A stretch of DNA of 24,762 bases, taken from assembly GCA_021295675.1 (NCBI GenBank), contig JAGWBY010000101.1:2690-27451 (forward strand). Direction: 5' to 3'. Below, in pieces: positions 7,598 to 16,122 of the stretch (positions are counted from its first letter, which is position 1; every line of letters starts with the position of its first letter). The notes beneath the pieces are model-generated. The model ran no database searches, was not told where the DNA came from, and saw only the letters and a program-made list of their open reading frames with translations. This DNA comes from Candidatus Latescibacterota bacterium. GTDB taxonomy: Bacteria; Latescibacterota; UBA2968; UBA8231. A program made the translations under genes and the position numbers.

Positions 7598-7710
7598 CTA
7601 TGGGGCAATGGTGTCCAAGACGCGCCCATCTTCGGCGACGACCGGCCGTCCAGATGCCCAGTCTCGAAGCCTTCAGGCACTTGTTGGACGCCGACGAGTA
7701 GGCCCGCCAC
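7598..7710 (-). pseudogene. Possible relic of a gene 3' end
   Basis: On the minus strand one frame reads VAGLLVGVQQVPEGFE (from 7710) and another continues RLRDWASGRPVVAEDGRVLDTIAP to a TAG at 7598-7600. Joined, they look like a natural protein C terminus with one frame break. I do not recognise the family. There is no start region, so if real it is a scrap left by deletion. It lies upstream of nothing coherent on this strand. Confidence 0.25.
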
Positions 7711-7798
7711 GTACCATCTATGACTCAGTTTGAAATTTTACGTAAAGCGGCGTGGAGCTTCTCCAAAAGGCGAGCTTGTTCTTTCCTTTTTTGAAATC

Positions 7799-8647
7799 CT
7801 AAGACCAGACGAAAATCTCCGGTTTGTCCGCCGACATAGCGAAGAAGAAGGCCAGTACGACGCGGCGGCGCTGGCGCGTTAGGCGCTCTACTTCGTGGAT
7901 GTTTTCGGTGCAGAAAAAGTAGAGATCGCCCGGCGTCAGGCGGACTTGGACGCGGGGGATGCGGTGCTCGGCCGCGTACTCGGCGAAGCGATCTTCGCGC
8001 AGGACTTCCTCGACGTGAGGCTGGGTGCCCCAGCAGCGGTAGATAAAGGGTTCGTCGGCGCTTGTTTCACCGCCGGTCTGCAAGCACAGCACTCCGGCGA
8101 ATTGGCGCTGGAAGTTGGCGACTGCGTATTCGTAGCCGGGGCGGGAGCGTTTGGCCACGGAGTCGTAGTGGGGCCTGTGGCCTTCGGCGGCGTGATACAT
8201 GCGGAAGATGGCCGGTCCGTAGAGCCGCCCGTCTGGTTCGCGCGCGGTTTGAACTACCTTGCCCTCAGCGAGGTCGGATAGGGCTGCATACATCGTATGC
8301 ACTGGGTCTGCAAACCCCTCGAAGAGCGTTGAGAACAACTCGTGAGTGCCGGCGGCGTGGGCGAAGAAGGCTGCTGGGTCAGACCCGAGCCGTCCAAGGC
8401 TGGTGCCCAGGTCGAGATAGGGGCCGCCGCTTAGCTGGGAAGCCTGGCCCACAGTGGCTGGGTCGAAATAGCCCCGCTCTTCAAAGCGGCGCATCAAGTC
8501 GCGGCAGTGGTCGGGCGGATAGGCACCCCGTAGGACCACGGCGGGAACGTCGCCGCCGGCCAAGGCGGAGAGAGGTTGGGGCAGGCTGTGCAGCAGGGCG
8601 GCGGTGCTGCGAGCCTCGACGGGCATCCAGGCGTTGGGCTGAGTCAT
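7799..8647 (-). CDS. Fe(II)/2-oxoglutarate-dependent oxygenase, phytanoyl-CoA dioxygenase-like
   Basis: 282 residues, ATG 8647 behind AAGGA with 5-nt spacing. The iron triad is visible: His160-x-Asp162 in RPHYDSVAKR and His251 in TENIHEVERLTRQRRRVVLAF, with Arg261/262 ~10 residues on, in position to bind 2-oxoglutarate. LTPGDLYFFCTENIHEV is the typical strand-turn before the distal histidine. Other landmarks are LDLGTSLGRLG and REPDGRLYGPAIFRM. It would hydroxylate a small molecule or lipid-like substrate in the cytoplasm; the substrate is unknown. MurA follows on the other side of a 67-bp gap and is transcribed toward it on the same strand, so a shared transcript is possible. Its last codons (EIFVWS) recur as a scrap at 1335-1358. 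Confidence 0.75.
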   Translation of the reverse strand: MTQPNAWMPVEARSTAALLHSLPQPLSALAGGDVPAVVLRGAYPPDHCRDLMRRFEERGYFDPATVGQASQLSGGPYLDLGTSLGRLGSDPAAFFAHAAGTHELFSTLFEGFADPVHTMYAALSDLAEGKVVQTAREPDGRLYGPAIFRMYHAAEGHRPHYDSVAKRSRPGYEYAVANFQRQFAGVLCLQTGGETSADEPFIYRCWGTQPHVEEVLREDRFAEYAAEHRIPRVQVRLTPGDLYFFCTENIHEVERLTRQRRRVVLAFFFAMSADKPEIFVWS

Positions 8648-8714
8648 GGAATTCCTTTTCGGCGATCCACGCGAAATACACGGCTATAGGGATAAGGAGT
8701 AATAAAGGGACCTA

Positions 8715-10007
8715 TCAATCGTCCCACTCGACATCAGCTCCCAGCTTGTTCAAGTTCTCGACGAAGTGGGGATGAGCGCGGCGGATGGACTCGGCGTTTT
8801 GCACCACGCTCTGGCCCGGTATGGCAGCCGCGGTCATGTACAGGGCCACGGCTGCCCGGATGATATAGGGGGCTTCCACCACCGAAGGGCGCAGCGGTTT
8901 ATCGCCGAAGACGATGATGCGGTGGGGATCGCTGACTACGATGTGGGCCCCGAATTTGACCAGTTCGGGGATCCAGGTAAAACCGCCCTCGTACACTTTG
9001 TTCCAAAAGTGCATCACGCCTTTGGCACGCACAGCCAAAGCCACCATGGGCGGCAGCAAATCAACGGGAAAATAAGGCCACGGTGCCGCTTCTATTTTGG
9101 GCAGGATATTCGACGTAAAGGGCTCCTGGACCTGAAGGGGCCGGGTCTGGTGCACCATTGCGGCATTGTCCTCGCGGTGTACTTCCACGCCCAGTTTGGC
9201 AAAAACCCGATCGATGAGGTCAAAGTGGTGGGGGAGCGTCTTCTCGACGCGGACTTGCCCGCCGGTTATGGCACCTAGGGCCAGGAAGGTGGTGGCTTCG
9301 TGATGATCAGAAGAGATGGTCGCTTTGGTGCCCCCCAAGCATTCGACCCCTTCGATGTGCAGGACGCTGGAGCCAATGCCATCAATGTTGGCCCCCATGC
9401 TGTTGAGAAAGTGGCACAAATCCTGCACGTGGGGTTCGCTGGCCGCGTTGATCAGAGTGGAGGAGCCCGCTGCTAGAACCGCGGCCATGACAAAATTCTC
9501 GGTGGTAGTCACCGACATATAGTCTGCCCAATAGCTCGTCCCCACGAAGGACCTGTCCAGCGATAGGACGGGTGGAGCGCCGGAGATGGTACGGGCACCC
9601 AGCCGAGCCATGATTTCTAGATGTGGGTCAATTTCGCGCACGCCTAGGGTGCAGCCCTTGGTGTCGATGGGCAAGGGGAGGCGCTGGAGGCGCTGGAGCA
9701 AGGGGGGCAGCAGGAGGACGGAGGAGCGCATTCCTTGGGTCAGCTCCACATCGCCCAATTCATCGGCAAAGCCGGAGTTGTCGATCCGCAGGATATTGGC
9801 CGAGCGATCCCAGTCGATGCAGGAACCGAGGGCTTGGAAAAAGCCGACCAGTTTTTGGATGTCAGTGATGTTGGGAATATTGTGCAGAGTCACCGGCTCG
9901 TCGGTGAGCAAGGTGGCGCAGAGGATGGGCAGAGCTGCATTTTTATTGCCCGAAGGGACGATCACGCCAGAAAGGGGTTTGCCCCCGTTGACAATAAGAC
10001 TGGACAT
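8715..10007 (-). CDS. MurA-like UDP-N-acetylglucosamine 1-carboxyvinyltransferase (divergent paralogue)
   Basis: 430 residues from ATG 10007, preceded by AAGG at ~8 nt; the longer frame from 10058 adds 17 residues that do not fit the family. Start MSSLIVNGGKPLSGVIVPSGNKNAAL is typical of enolpyruvyl transferases. Compared with E. coli MurA as I recall it, Lys22/Asn23 (GNKNAA), Arg91 (MRSSVLLL), Cys115 (KGCTLGVRE), Arg120 and Asp305 (YFPVDL) are kept, but the position of Asp369 (DLRAS in E. coli) reads IIRAA. MurA adds enolpyruvate to UDP-GlcNAc in the first step of peptidoglycan synthesis. The neighbourhood is not a cell-wall cluster and the chain is diverged, so this may be a second copy with a changed role. 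Presence of Cys115 predicts fosfomycin sensitivity if it acts as MurA. Confidence 0.85.
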   Translation of the reverse strand: MSSLIVNGGKPLSGVIVPSGNKNAALPILCATLLTDEPVTLHNIPNITDIQKLVGFFQALGSCIDWDRSANILRIDNSGFADELGDVELTQGMRSSVLLLPPLLQRLQRLPLPIDTKGCTLGVREIDPHLEIMARLGARTISGAPPVLSLDRSFVGTSYWADYMSVTTTENFVMAAVLAAGSSTLINAASEPHVQDLCHFLNSMGANIDGIGSSVLHIEGVECLGGTKATISSDHHEATTFLALGAITGGQVRVEKTLPHHFDLIDRVFAKLGVEVHREDNAAMVHQTRPLQVQEPFTSNILPKIEAAPWPYFPVDLLPPMVALAVRAKGVMHFWNKVYEGGFTWIPELVKFGAHIVVSDPHRIIVFGDKPLRPSVVEAPYIIRAAVALYMTAAAIPGQSVVQNAESIRRAHPHFVENLNKLGADVEWDD

Positions 10008-10180
10008 ATAGAGCCTTCTAAATTGGTTGCGGACGCCACGCACGGGACCGCCGTGCAAGCCCTAGATAATTATATCCTAACGGTGTCCATCTCGCCAGAC
10101 TGCATCCTAGCGACGCTGGGACCTGAGAATATTTACAGATGGCGGTAATGATTTGTTGTAACTCATTGCCGCTGTGTTGA

Positions 10181-11184
10181 TTAGATCGCCACCTCTCGAC
10201 CCGTACGCGCCGATTCGTAACAGGCATCGACGACCTTTTGCAGGTTGAGTAGTTGGCGGGCATCTTGCATGTCCCAAGGCTCGCCGGCGCGGAGTTGGGC
10301 GATGAGGGTGGCGTCTTGGGTGTGGACGCTTTGGGACCAGTCGTTCGACGATCTCGCCTTCGATATCGACCTTGACTGCAAAGGGCTCGCCGGTGATGGT
10401 GGCGCGGGTGGTGGTCAGTTCAAAGCTGTGGAAGTTGGTCACCTCGCTGCACCAATTGCCCTCCAAGGAATAAAAGGTGCCGTTGTCAAAGCGCACCAAG
10501 CCGCTGATGAGGTCTTCGGCGTCGTAGCGCGCGTGGATGGCGGCATCGACCTTGGGCCCGCGCTTGCCGGGGAAGAGGCGGCGGGTCGCGGCACTGACAG
10601 TGAGCGGATTGGGCGAGCCGCCGACCCACATTGCCAAGTCGAGCGTGTGGACCAGGGTCGAGGCGAGGACTCCGCCGCCGGAGGTGGCTAGGTGGTAGTG
10701 TGGCCCCCAGACGGGCGGATCGTCGTGGCAGCCCCACGCCTTGGCGAACACGGGTTCGCCGATGGTGCCGCCTTGGACTAGGTCGTGCAAATACCGCGAA
10801 CTCGGCATATAGCGCATGTTGGTGCCGAGTTGGACTTGCAGCCCGGTCGCCGCGGCTTTGGCGAGGACGGCTTCGGCTTGCGCGACATTCATCATAAAGG
10901 GCTTTTCGCACAGCACGCAGGCCCCGGCGTCGAGGCTGGCCAAGGACATGGCCTCGTGCGTGTTGGGCATGGTGGCGACGATGACCAAGTCGAGGTCGCC
11001 GGGAGCGAGCATGTCACGATAGTCTTGGCCAGAGCTGGCAGGCCGCGGCGAGGCGCTCGTCGTCGAGGTCGCAGACGGCAGCAACCGTCGCTTGGTCCGC
11101 GCCCAGTGCTTTGAGGCAGGCAAAGTGGACGTTAGCTTGAGTGCCGCAGCCGATCATTCCGATGCGCACGGCGCGATCTAGCAT
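10181..11184 (-). pseudogene. Gfo/Idh/MocA family oxidoreductase, two frame breaks
   Basis: Starts at ATG 11184 behind AAAGGA and ends at TAA 10181-10183, about 335 codons in all. N terminus: RAVRIGMIGCGTQANVHFACLKAL with the GxGxxxxxH Rossmann fingerprint, then AAVCDLDDERLAAAC. The frame breaks near 11035 and resumes as GQDYRDMLAPGDLDLVIVATMPNTHEAM, CEKPFM (catalytic EKP) and HYHLATSGGGVLASTLVHTLDLAMWVGG. It breaks again near 10335 after GEIVERLVP and resumes as QSVHTQDATLIAQLRAGEP to the end. At the first break ~8 residues seem missing; at the second only one or two bases. All motifs survive, so the decay is recent or the sequence is faulty. Its 5' end is duplicated at 11687. Confidence 0.8.
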
Positions 11185-11298
11185 GGATAGTTCCTTTCTG
11201 CTGGTGGCTCAACGCAGGTTTTCAGCATATAATGTCCCTCTGAATACGTAGAGTGAAACACAACCGGCGTCAAGGTGCCGGACAAACGCGAGGCTATG
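11161..11298. repeat. Divergent-promoter duplication, copy A
   Basis: About 138 bp aligning with 11687-11832 at roughly 85% identity, with small gaps. It contains the first codons of the minus-strand Gfo/Idh/MocA gene, its Shine-Dalgarno, a plus-strand -10 box, a small hairpin and the plus-strand ribosome-binding site. In copy A the plus-strand side now reads into the PchB-like gene. Confidence 0.85.
11228..11276 (+). promoter_or_regulatory. Promoter -10 box and leader hairpin upstream of PchB-like gene
   Basis: TATAAT at 11228-11233 is a perfect -10 hexamer and is kept in the other copy (11759-11764). No good -35 box sits at the right distance. About 30 nt downstream the leader holds CCGGC-GTCAAGGT-GCCGG (11263-11280), a 5-bp stem with an 8-nt loop; in the other copy the stem is identical and only one loop base differs. 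The hairpin lies just before the ribosome-binding site GCGAGG. Confidence 0.55.
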
Positions 11299-11299
11299 A

Positions 11300-11608
11300 A
11301 TGAAGACGCCAGATAAGTGTAAGGATATGGGAGATATACGTGCGGAGATCGATCGAATCGATAGAGAAGTTATTGCGCTGCTAGGTCAACGGTTTCAATA
11401 CGTGCAGGCAGCAGCACAATTCAAAACGAGTGCGGAGAGTGTGAAGGCTCCAGAACGACTAAAATCCATGCTAGAGCAACGAAGACTATGGGCGGAGGAG
11501 GAAGGCCTCAGTCCAGACGCGATTGAGAAGATGTACAACGATCTCGTGAGCCACTTTATCAAGGAAGAGATGACAAAATGGAAAACGGCGGTCGCTACTA
11601 GTGATTGA
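11300..11608 (+). CDS. PchB-like isochorismate pyruvate lyase / chorismate mutase (AroQ fold)
   Basis: 102 residues starting with ATG 11300, seven nt after GCGAGG. Length and sequence follow Pseudomonas PchB closely: MKTPDKCKDMGDIRAEIDRID opens as PchB does, and APERLKSMLEQRRLWAEEEGLSP matches its middle. Active-site residues as I recall them: Arg14, Arg31 and Lys42 are kept; position 90 is Glu (KEEMTKW), where PchB has Gln. PchB splits isochorismate to salicylate and pyruvate with weak chorismate mutase activity; a Glu at this site is also found in some chorismate mutases, so the product is open. No isochorismate synthase is nearby. The gene sits between two copies of one promoter region and so uses a captured promoter. 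Confidence 0.8.
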   Translation: MKTPDKCKDMGDIRAEIDRIDREVIALLGQRFQYVQAAAQFKTSAESVKAPERLKSMLEQRRLWAEEEGLSPDAIEKMYNDLVSHFIKEEMTKWKTAVATSD

Positions 11609-11686
11609 GCGGCGATTCCTCAACCACCGGCTCTAGGACTCGGCTGGGGTGTCGGCGAGTAGTCCACGTGGGGTACGTAGGAGGAT

Positions 11687-11832
11687 GATGCGGTGCGCAC
11701 GGCGCGGTATAGCATGGATAGTTCCTTTCTGTTGGTAGCTCAGCGCAAGTTTTCGGCGTATAATGTCCCTGAATAAGTAGAGCTAAATGCAACCGGCGTT
11801 AAGGTGCCGGACAAACGCGAGGTTTGGCTATG
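11687..11832. repeat. Divergent-promoter duplication, copy B
   Basis: Partner of 11161-11298. On the minus strand it still carries ATG and the first ~10 codons of a Gfo/Idh/MocA gene (MLYRAVRTAS) which then run into unrelated sequence, so it is a truncated second 5' end. On the plus strand it keeps TATAAT (11759-11764), the CCGGC/GCCGG hairpin (11792-11809) and GCGAGG before the DadA-like gene at 11830. Confidence 0.8.
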
Positions 11833-13040
11833 ACGCAACAGGTAGATGTGCTGGTTATCGGCGGTGGCGTCGTCGGTATTTGCGCGGCGCACTTTCTCCA
11901 GGGGCAGGGCCGCGAGGTTACTGTGGTCGAAAAGGACGAGGTCTGCGCGGGGAGTTCGTATGGCAACGCCGGGCTGATCGTCCCCAGCCACAGCGTGCCG
12001 CTGGCCGAGCCAGGAGTCATTGCTCAGGGCTTGCGCTGGATGTTCGACCCGGACAGCCCCTTCTACATCAAATGGCGCTGGGATCTCGACCTCGTGGCTT
12101 GGCTGTGGCAGTTCCGCGGGTGCGGCAGGCCATGCCGCTGTTGCGCGATATGCACTTGGAGAGCTTTCGGCTCTATGAGGCGCTAGCTGCGGAATTGGAT
12201 TTTGCCTTTGGGCACGAGGGACGGCTCTTGCTGTGCAAGACCGAGCAGGGGATGGAAAGCGTCCACGAAGAGGCCGAGCTGATGCAGGAGATAGGGATAG
12301 AGGTGGAAATGATCGATGCCCAACAGGCGCAGCAGCGCGCCGCGGCCGTGGAATTGGACTGCGTGGGTGGAGCGTTTTACGCGCAAGATGCCCACTTGGA
12401 TCCGGCGCGTCTCGTGCGGGCCTTGGCTGCTCGTTGCGTCGAGCGCGGGGTGCAGCTCAACGAGAAAACCGAGGTGTTGGGCTTTGGCAAAAAAGGGCGT
12501 CGCCTGCGAGTGGTCGAGACAACGCGCGGGGATTTTGCCGCTGACGAAGTCGTACTGTGCAGCGGGGCGTGGTCTCCAGGCGTGGGCCGCGGGCTGGGCC
12601 TGTCTCTGCCGGTGCAGCCGGCCAAGGGCTACAGCGTCACCGTCCACAAGCCGGATCCGTGCCCGGAGGTACCGTTGATGCTGGTGGAGGCCCGCGTTGG
12701 CACCACTCCAATGGGCGACAAGCTGCGCTTTGCTGGTACGCTCGAATTGGCGGGCATGGATACGTCGATCAACCGTCGGCGGGTCGCCGCGATTGTACCG
12801 GCGTGGACGTCGGATGAGCTAGAGCTCATCGAGGTGTGGCGGGGGTTGCGGCCCTGTACGCCGGACGGCTTGCCCTTTTTGGGGCGGCCGCGGGCCTACG
12901 ACAATCTCACGGTGGCGGCTGGGCACGCCATGGTTGGGGTCTCGCTGGGGGCGGTGACCGGGACGGTGATCGCGCGGGTGGTCCAGGGGGAGGAGCCGGG
13001 TTTTGATCTGAGTTTGTGCAATGTGGATCGTTTCGGATAG
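11830..13040 (+). pseudogene. D-amino-acid dehydrogenase (DadA)-like FAD oxidoreductase, one frame break
   Basis: ATG 11830 (MTQQVDVLVIGGGVVGICAAHFL), a classic FAD-binding GxGxxG start followed by EKDEVCAGSSYGNAGLI, the DAO-family signature. The first frame runs through DLDLVAWLWQFR and breaks near 12118. The second resumes with VRQAMPLLRDMHLESFRLYEALAAELDF and goes to TAG 13038-13040, with VLCSGAWSP, WRGLRPCTPDGLPFLGR and VAAGHAMVGVSLGAVTG as C-terminal FAD contacts. About 8 residues seem missing at the break. Intact relatives oxidise D-amino acids, glycine or sarcosine-like amines and feed electrons to quinone or oxygen. The sugar kinase starts 9 nt downstream, so both form an operon read from the promoter at 11759. 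Confidence 0.8.
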
Positions 13041-13049
13041 GAGGGGCAG

Positions 13050-14491
13050 ATGCGTTACGCACTGGGCATTGACTTGGGCACTGGAAGCACTAAGGCCGTC
13101 CTGATCGACGAGTCAGGCGACCTTATCGGCAGGGGGCAGGCCGAGTATCCGCTCTACAAGCCGCATCTTGGGTGGGTTGAGCAGGACCCGGAGGATTGGT
13201 GGCGAGGGCTGTGCGAGTCTGCGCGTCAGGCTATCGCCGATATTGATCCAGCGCAGGTCGCCTGTGTTGGCCTGTCGGGGCAGATCAACGGTGCGGTATT
13301 TGTCGATAGAGCCGGGCAGCCTCTGCAGCGGGTGCCGATCTGGCTCGACCATCGCTCGCAGGCAGAGTGCAATTGGGCCGAGCAGCGGGCGGGGGATCTG
13401 CTGCGGGAACGGACGCTAATGCGGTTGGGGCCGGTTAATACTCTGGCGAAGGTGTTATGGGTAAAAGACCATGCGACAGATGTTTATAAGCAAAGTCGCT
13501 GGATGCTATTGCCCAAGGATTGGCTGCGCTACCGGCTCACCGGACAGATAGCAGCCGAGGTGTCGGATGCCTCGACAACTGCGGCGTTTGATCTGCACGA
13601 GCGCCAGTGGTCCGGGGAAATTTTGGAGGCGTTGGAAGTCAATACGGAGCTGTTTCAGTGGTCGGAGCCATAACTCAAGAGGCCGCTGAGCAGACTGGGT
13701 TGGCCGAGGGCACGCCTGTCGTCGCTGGCGGCGGGGACATGCCCTGCATGATTCTCGGCGCCGGGGTGATTGAACCGGGCATTATCAGCTTGGGCATTGG
13801 CACGGCGGCGCACGCCACGGCTTTTGCCGATACGCTGGATCCACGGGCCTTTGACAAGCTCTGGCCGATGTGCCATCCCATCCCCGGCAAATACGCTTGG
13901 CTGGGTTGCTCGTTTACTGGAGGGGCCTCGCTCAAGTGGTTTAAGGAGGAATTCGGGGGCAGCTACGAGGAATTAACCGAGGCTGCGGCTGCGGTTCCCG
14001 CTGGTGCCGAAGGGGCGTTTTTCATGCCTTGGCTTGAAGGAAGGGCCACGCCGCGTCCCGACGCCCACGCTCGCGGGGGCTTTGTCGGGTTGTCGCTGGC
14101 ACACACGAAGGGGCATCTGGTGCGGGCAGTGCTGGAGGGGGTCGTCTTCGACTTGCGGCACTCGCTCGATTGCTTCGCTGAAATCGGCTTGCCCATCGAC
14201 GAACTGCGGATCGGCGAGGGCGGCTCGCACTCGGAGGTATGGCGGCAAATCCAGGCCGATATTTTGGGGCGCGATGTGGTGCGGATCGCCACGGACGATC
14301 TGTCGGCGATAGGGGCGGCGTTGTTGGCGGGCATTGGCGGCGAACTCTATGCGGATTTTGCCACCGCCTGCCAGCGCACAGTCAAATTGGCCGAGACGGT
14401 GCACTGCGACCCAGAGCGGGTCGAGGAATATCGGCGAGCTTTTGATCGCTACCGGGCGCTTTATCCGGCGTTGCAGGACTGGTATTCTTGA
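13050..14491 (+). pseudogene. FGGY-family carbohydrate kinase (xylulokinase-like), one frame break
   Basis: ATG 13050 sits 5-6 nt after GGAGGGG. First frame: GIDLGTGSTKAVLID (phosphate 1 motif), GWVEQDPEDWW, CVGLSGQINGAVFVD, PIWLDHRS, NTLAKVLWVKDH, LLPKDWLRYRLTG, DASTTAAFDL. It ends at a TAA at 13671-13673 directly after ELFQWSEP. The other frame carries on with VVGAITQEAAEQTGLAEGTPVVAGGGDMPCMILGAG, then LGCSFTGGASLKWF, FFMPWLEGRATPRPDAHARGGFVGL, LRIGEGGSHSEVWRQIQADILG and SAIGAALLAGIG to TGA... at 14489-14491. Around 13662 relatives have roughly seven more residues (PPV-like). Intact, it would phosphorylate a ketose or polyol in the cytoplasm. It shares an operon with the DadA-like gene. Confidence 0.8.
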
Positions 14492-14555
14492 TGTCCGAAA
14501 GGGAAATGACCTCGTTATGATATTGTGCTTAGTGAGACTGTGGATAATTGGAGCA

Positions 14556-14580
14556 AAAGGTAATATCGCATGATTACGCA
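14556..14580 (+). repeat. 25-bp direct repeat, left copy, flanking the ATPase cassette
   Basis: AAAGGTAATATCGCATGATT followed by ACGCA, covering the Shine-Dalgarno and first four codons of the ATPase. Matches 16105-16129 at 24 of 25 positions. Confidence 0.85.
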
Positions 14581-15859
14581 AATTGAGATCGGGGGCTACC
14601 GGCTTCTCGACGGGTTTGAGGCCGACTTTGAGCCGCTGACCGTAGTGATCGGTGCTAATGCCGTCGGCAAAAGTACGCTGATCGATTGTCTGCAACTGAT
14701 TGCCGAGTGTTGCGAGTTTCCGCTAAATACCGCGATCAGTTGGCATCATGGGTCAGCGTCCCTGCTGACGGCAGGGAATGGGAATGGGCAGTTGGCTTGG
14801 AGCGTCACCTTTCGCAAGCCTCCTACATGGGATGATTTTCCATTGGCGGAGGGAGAGGCCCTTGTGTACGAGGTCGTTCTGCAAGCTGATGCACAGGGTC
14901 AGATGCACCCGCAATACGAGGTTCTCAGAAATCAGAAACCAGCACCGGGATTCCCGGAACCCTTCAAGTTTCTGGAGGCAACCCCGTATCAGCGACACAT
15001 ATTCGATAGAAAACAGCGCCAATTGATACCGTTTGATGAAGCGCAATCTTCTCCCGCTATCATTTGTGATGCCGATTCAGTGGCAGCCCCCCCGAGCAGT
15101 GGACAGGCAGACGCACAACAAGAGGCGGCGTTGCTGCTTTCGCAGATCCGATTCTTTAATGAGTTTCCCATTCCTTCCTCAGTGCGCGTTCTATTAGCGA
15201 ATATGGCGTTCTATCCGGGTTTTGATGTGACTCGGTCTTCCACGCTCCGCACCAACGCCGCCGATATCAAGCCGGTTACAACATTATCGGCTAACGGCGA
15301 CAACTTGGGGACCGTGCTGCACGAAATACTGACCCGATATGACTATCGTTCATCAGCGGAAGAGTTGCGCGATTTTCTGCGCGTAGCCTATCCCGCATTT
15401 GAGGAAATTCATTGCGATACCACCTTTGGAACGCCACCACAAGTGCTCGTCCGGATGCGAGAGCAAGGCATGTCCCGATCTATGGAGATGTGGGAGCTGT
15501 CAGACGGCATGCTGCGGTTTTTGTGCTTGGCAACGGCGCTGCTAAATCCACGGCCCCGGCCACTGGTGGCCATTGATGAACCGGAATTGGGCTTGCATCC
15601 CGGGCTGTTGCCGATTGTGGCTGAGATGATCAAGACAGCGGCGGAGCGCACCCAAGTGCTGGTGACGACGCACAGCCCGGATCTGCTCAACTGCTTTGAC
15701 ATAGCCGATGTTGTCGTAATGGCACGTAATAAGGATGACGCAAAGGTCGCGTGGCATCGTCCCGCAAACCGCAAGACGCTTGTGCAAATGCTCGATAACA
15801 TTGCCGGCGAAACGTTGGGGGACCTGCACCGCTCCGGCGAATTGGAGGCCGGCGCATGA
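14570..15859 (+). CDS. AAA_21/SMC-like ATPase, probable defence-system component
   Basis: 429 residues, ATG 14570 with AAAGG upstream. Walker A GANAVGKST at residues 28-36; an ABC-type signature region LSDGMLRFLCLATAL near residue 305-320; Walker B LVAIDEPELGLHP near 331-343; switch histidine in VTTHSPDLLNCF near 366. The central ~200 residues are variable with no clear motif. This is the OLD/RecF-like ATPase type found with nuclease partners in anti-phage systems (as in Gabija, PARIS and Rlo-type pairs). The next gene starts inside its stop (ATGA, 15856-15859) and is a DUF4276-like protein, the usual partner of such ATPases. The ATPase itself looks complete, but the partner is cut short, so the system is probably inactive here. 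Confidence 0.85.
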   Translation: MITQIEIGGYRLLDGFEADFEPLTVVIGANAVGKSTLIDCLQLIAECCEFPLNTAISWHHGSASLLTAGNGNGQLAWSVTFRKPPTWDDFPLAEGEALVYEVVLQADAQGQMHPQYEVLRNQKPAPGFPEPFKFLEATPYQRHIFDRKQRQLIPFDEAQSSPAIICDADSVAAPPSSGQADAQQEAALLLSQIRFFNEFPIPSSVRVLLANMAFYPGFDVTRSSTLRTNAADIKPVTTLSANGDNLGTVLHEILTRYDYRSSAEELRDFLRVAYPAFEEIHCDTTFGTPPQVLVRMREQGMSRSMEMWELSDGMLRFLCLATALLNPRPRPLVAIDEPELGLHPGLLPIVAEMIKTAAERTQVLVTTHSPDLLNCFDIADVVVMARNKDDAKVAWHRPANRKTLVQMLDNIAGETLGDLHRSGELEAGA

Positions 15860-16122
15860 AGATATGGGTTTTTGTGGAAGGGAGATCGGATGTTCAGGCA
15901 CTGTCGGCATTGTGGAACGGCTGGAATCAGAAGCTCAGTGAGAAAAGATGGAGCATTAAGCTAATACCTCTTGAAAACAAGTCTAACTATTTCAGAAAAA
16001 TTGGCTCACGAGCGACCGAGAAATTAGCAAATGCTGCGCACGACCTCGTTGTCGGCTTACCCGATCTCTATGGTATTGCTTACCAGTGGGCAAAAAACAG
16101 GGCCAAAGGTAGTATCGCATGA
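15856..16122 (+). pseudogene. DUF4276-like TOPRIM-type partner, truncated at 3' end
   Basis: 88 residues are left of a family usually about 200 long. The N terminus MKIWVFVEGRSDVQAL carries a TOPRIM-like Glu (VEGxSD), and LIPLENKSNYFRKIGSRATEKL and DLVVGLPDLY match DUF4276 proteins as I remember them. After residue ~76 the sequence is no longer family-like and stops at TGA 16120-16122, inside the right copy of the 25-bp repeat. The later acidic residues of the TOPRIM-like fold are therefore lost. It is coupled to the ATPase by a 4-nt overlap. In intact systems this protein is taken to be the nuclease or effector; that role is inferred. Confidence 0.7.

Larger units (their letters stand above)
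7474..7798. other. 325-bp gene-free stretch between convergent genes
   Basis: No complete gene found. It holds the tail of the 38-bp repeat, an inverted repeat at 7574-7594 and, on the minus strand, a possible decayed 3' gene fragment (7598-7710). The last 60 bp before 7798 (gene-end side) are AT-richer, with a run of T at 7788-7792, but no hairpin beside it. Confidence 0.5.

Noticed and set aside
7132..7710. 192-codon minus-strand frame as a complete gene
   Set aside because: It overlaps the coupled pair antisense and only its first ~16 codons look protein-like; only a short relic at 7598-7710 is kept as a possibility.
10181..14491. Programmed frameshifting as the reason for split genes
   Set aside because: No slippery heptamer with downstream structure was apparent and several codons appear missing at most breaks, which fits deletions.
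14004..14695. Long minus-strand frames opposite the sugar kinase
   Set aside because: They mirror the kinase coding region and have no ribosome-binding site or motif.
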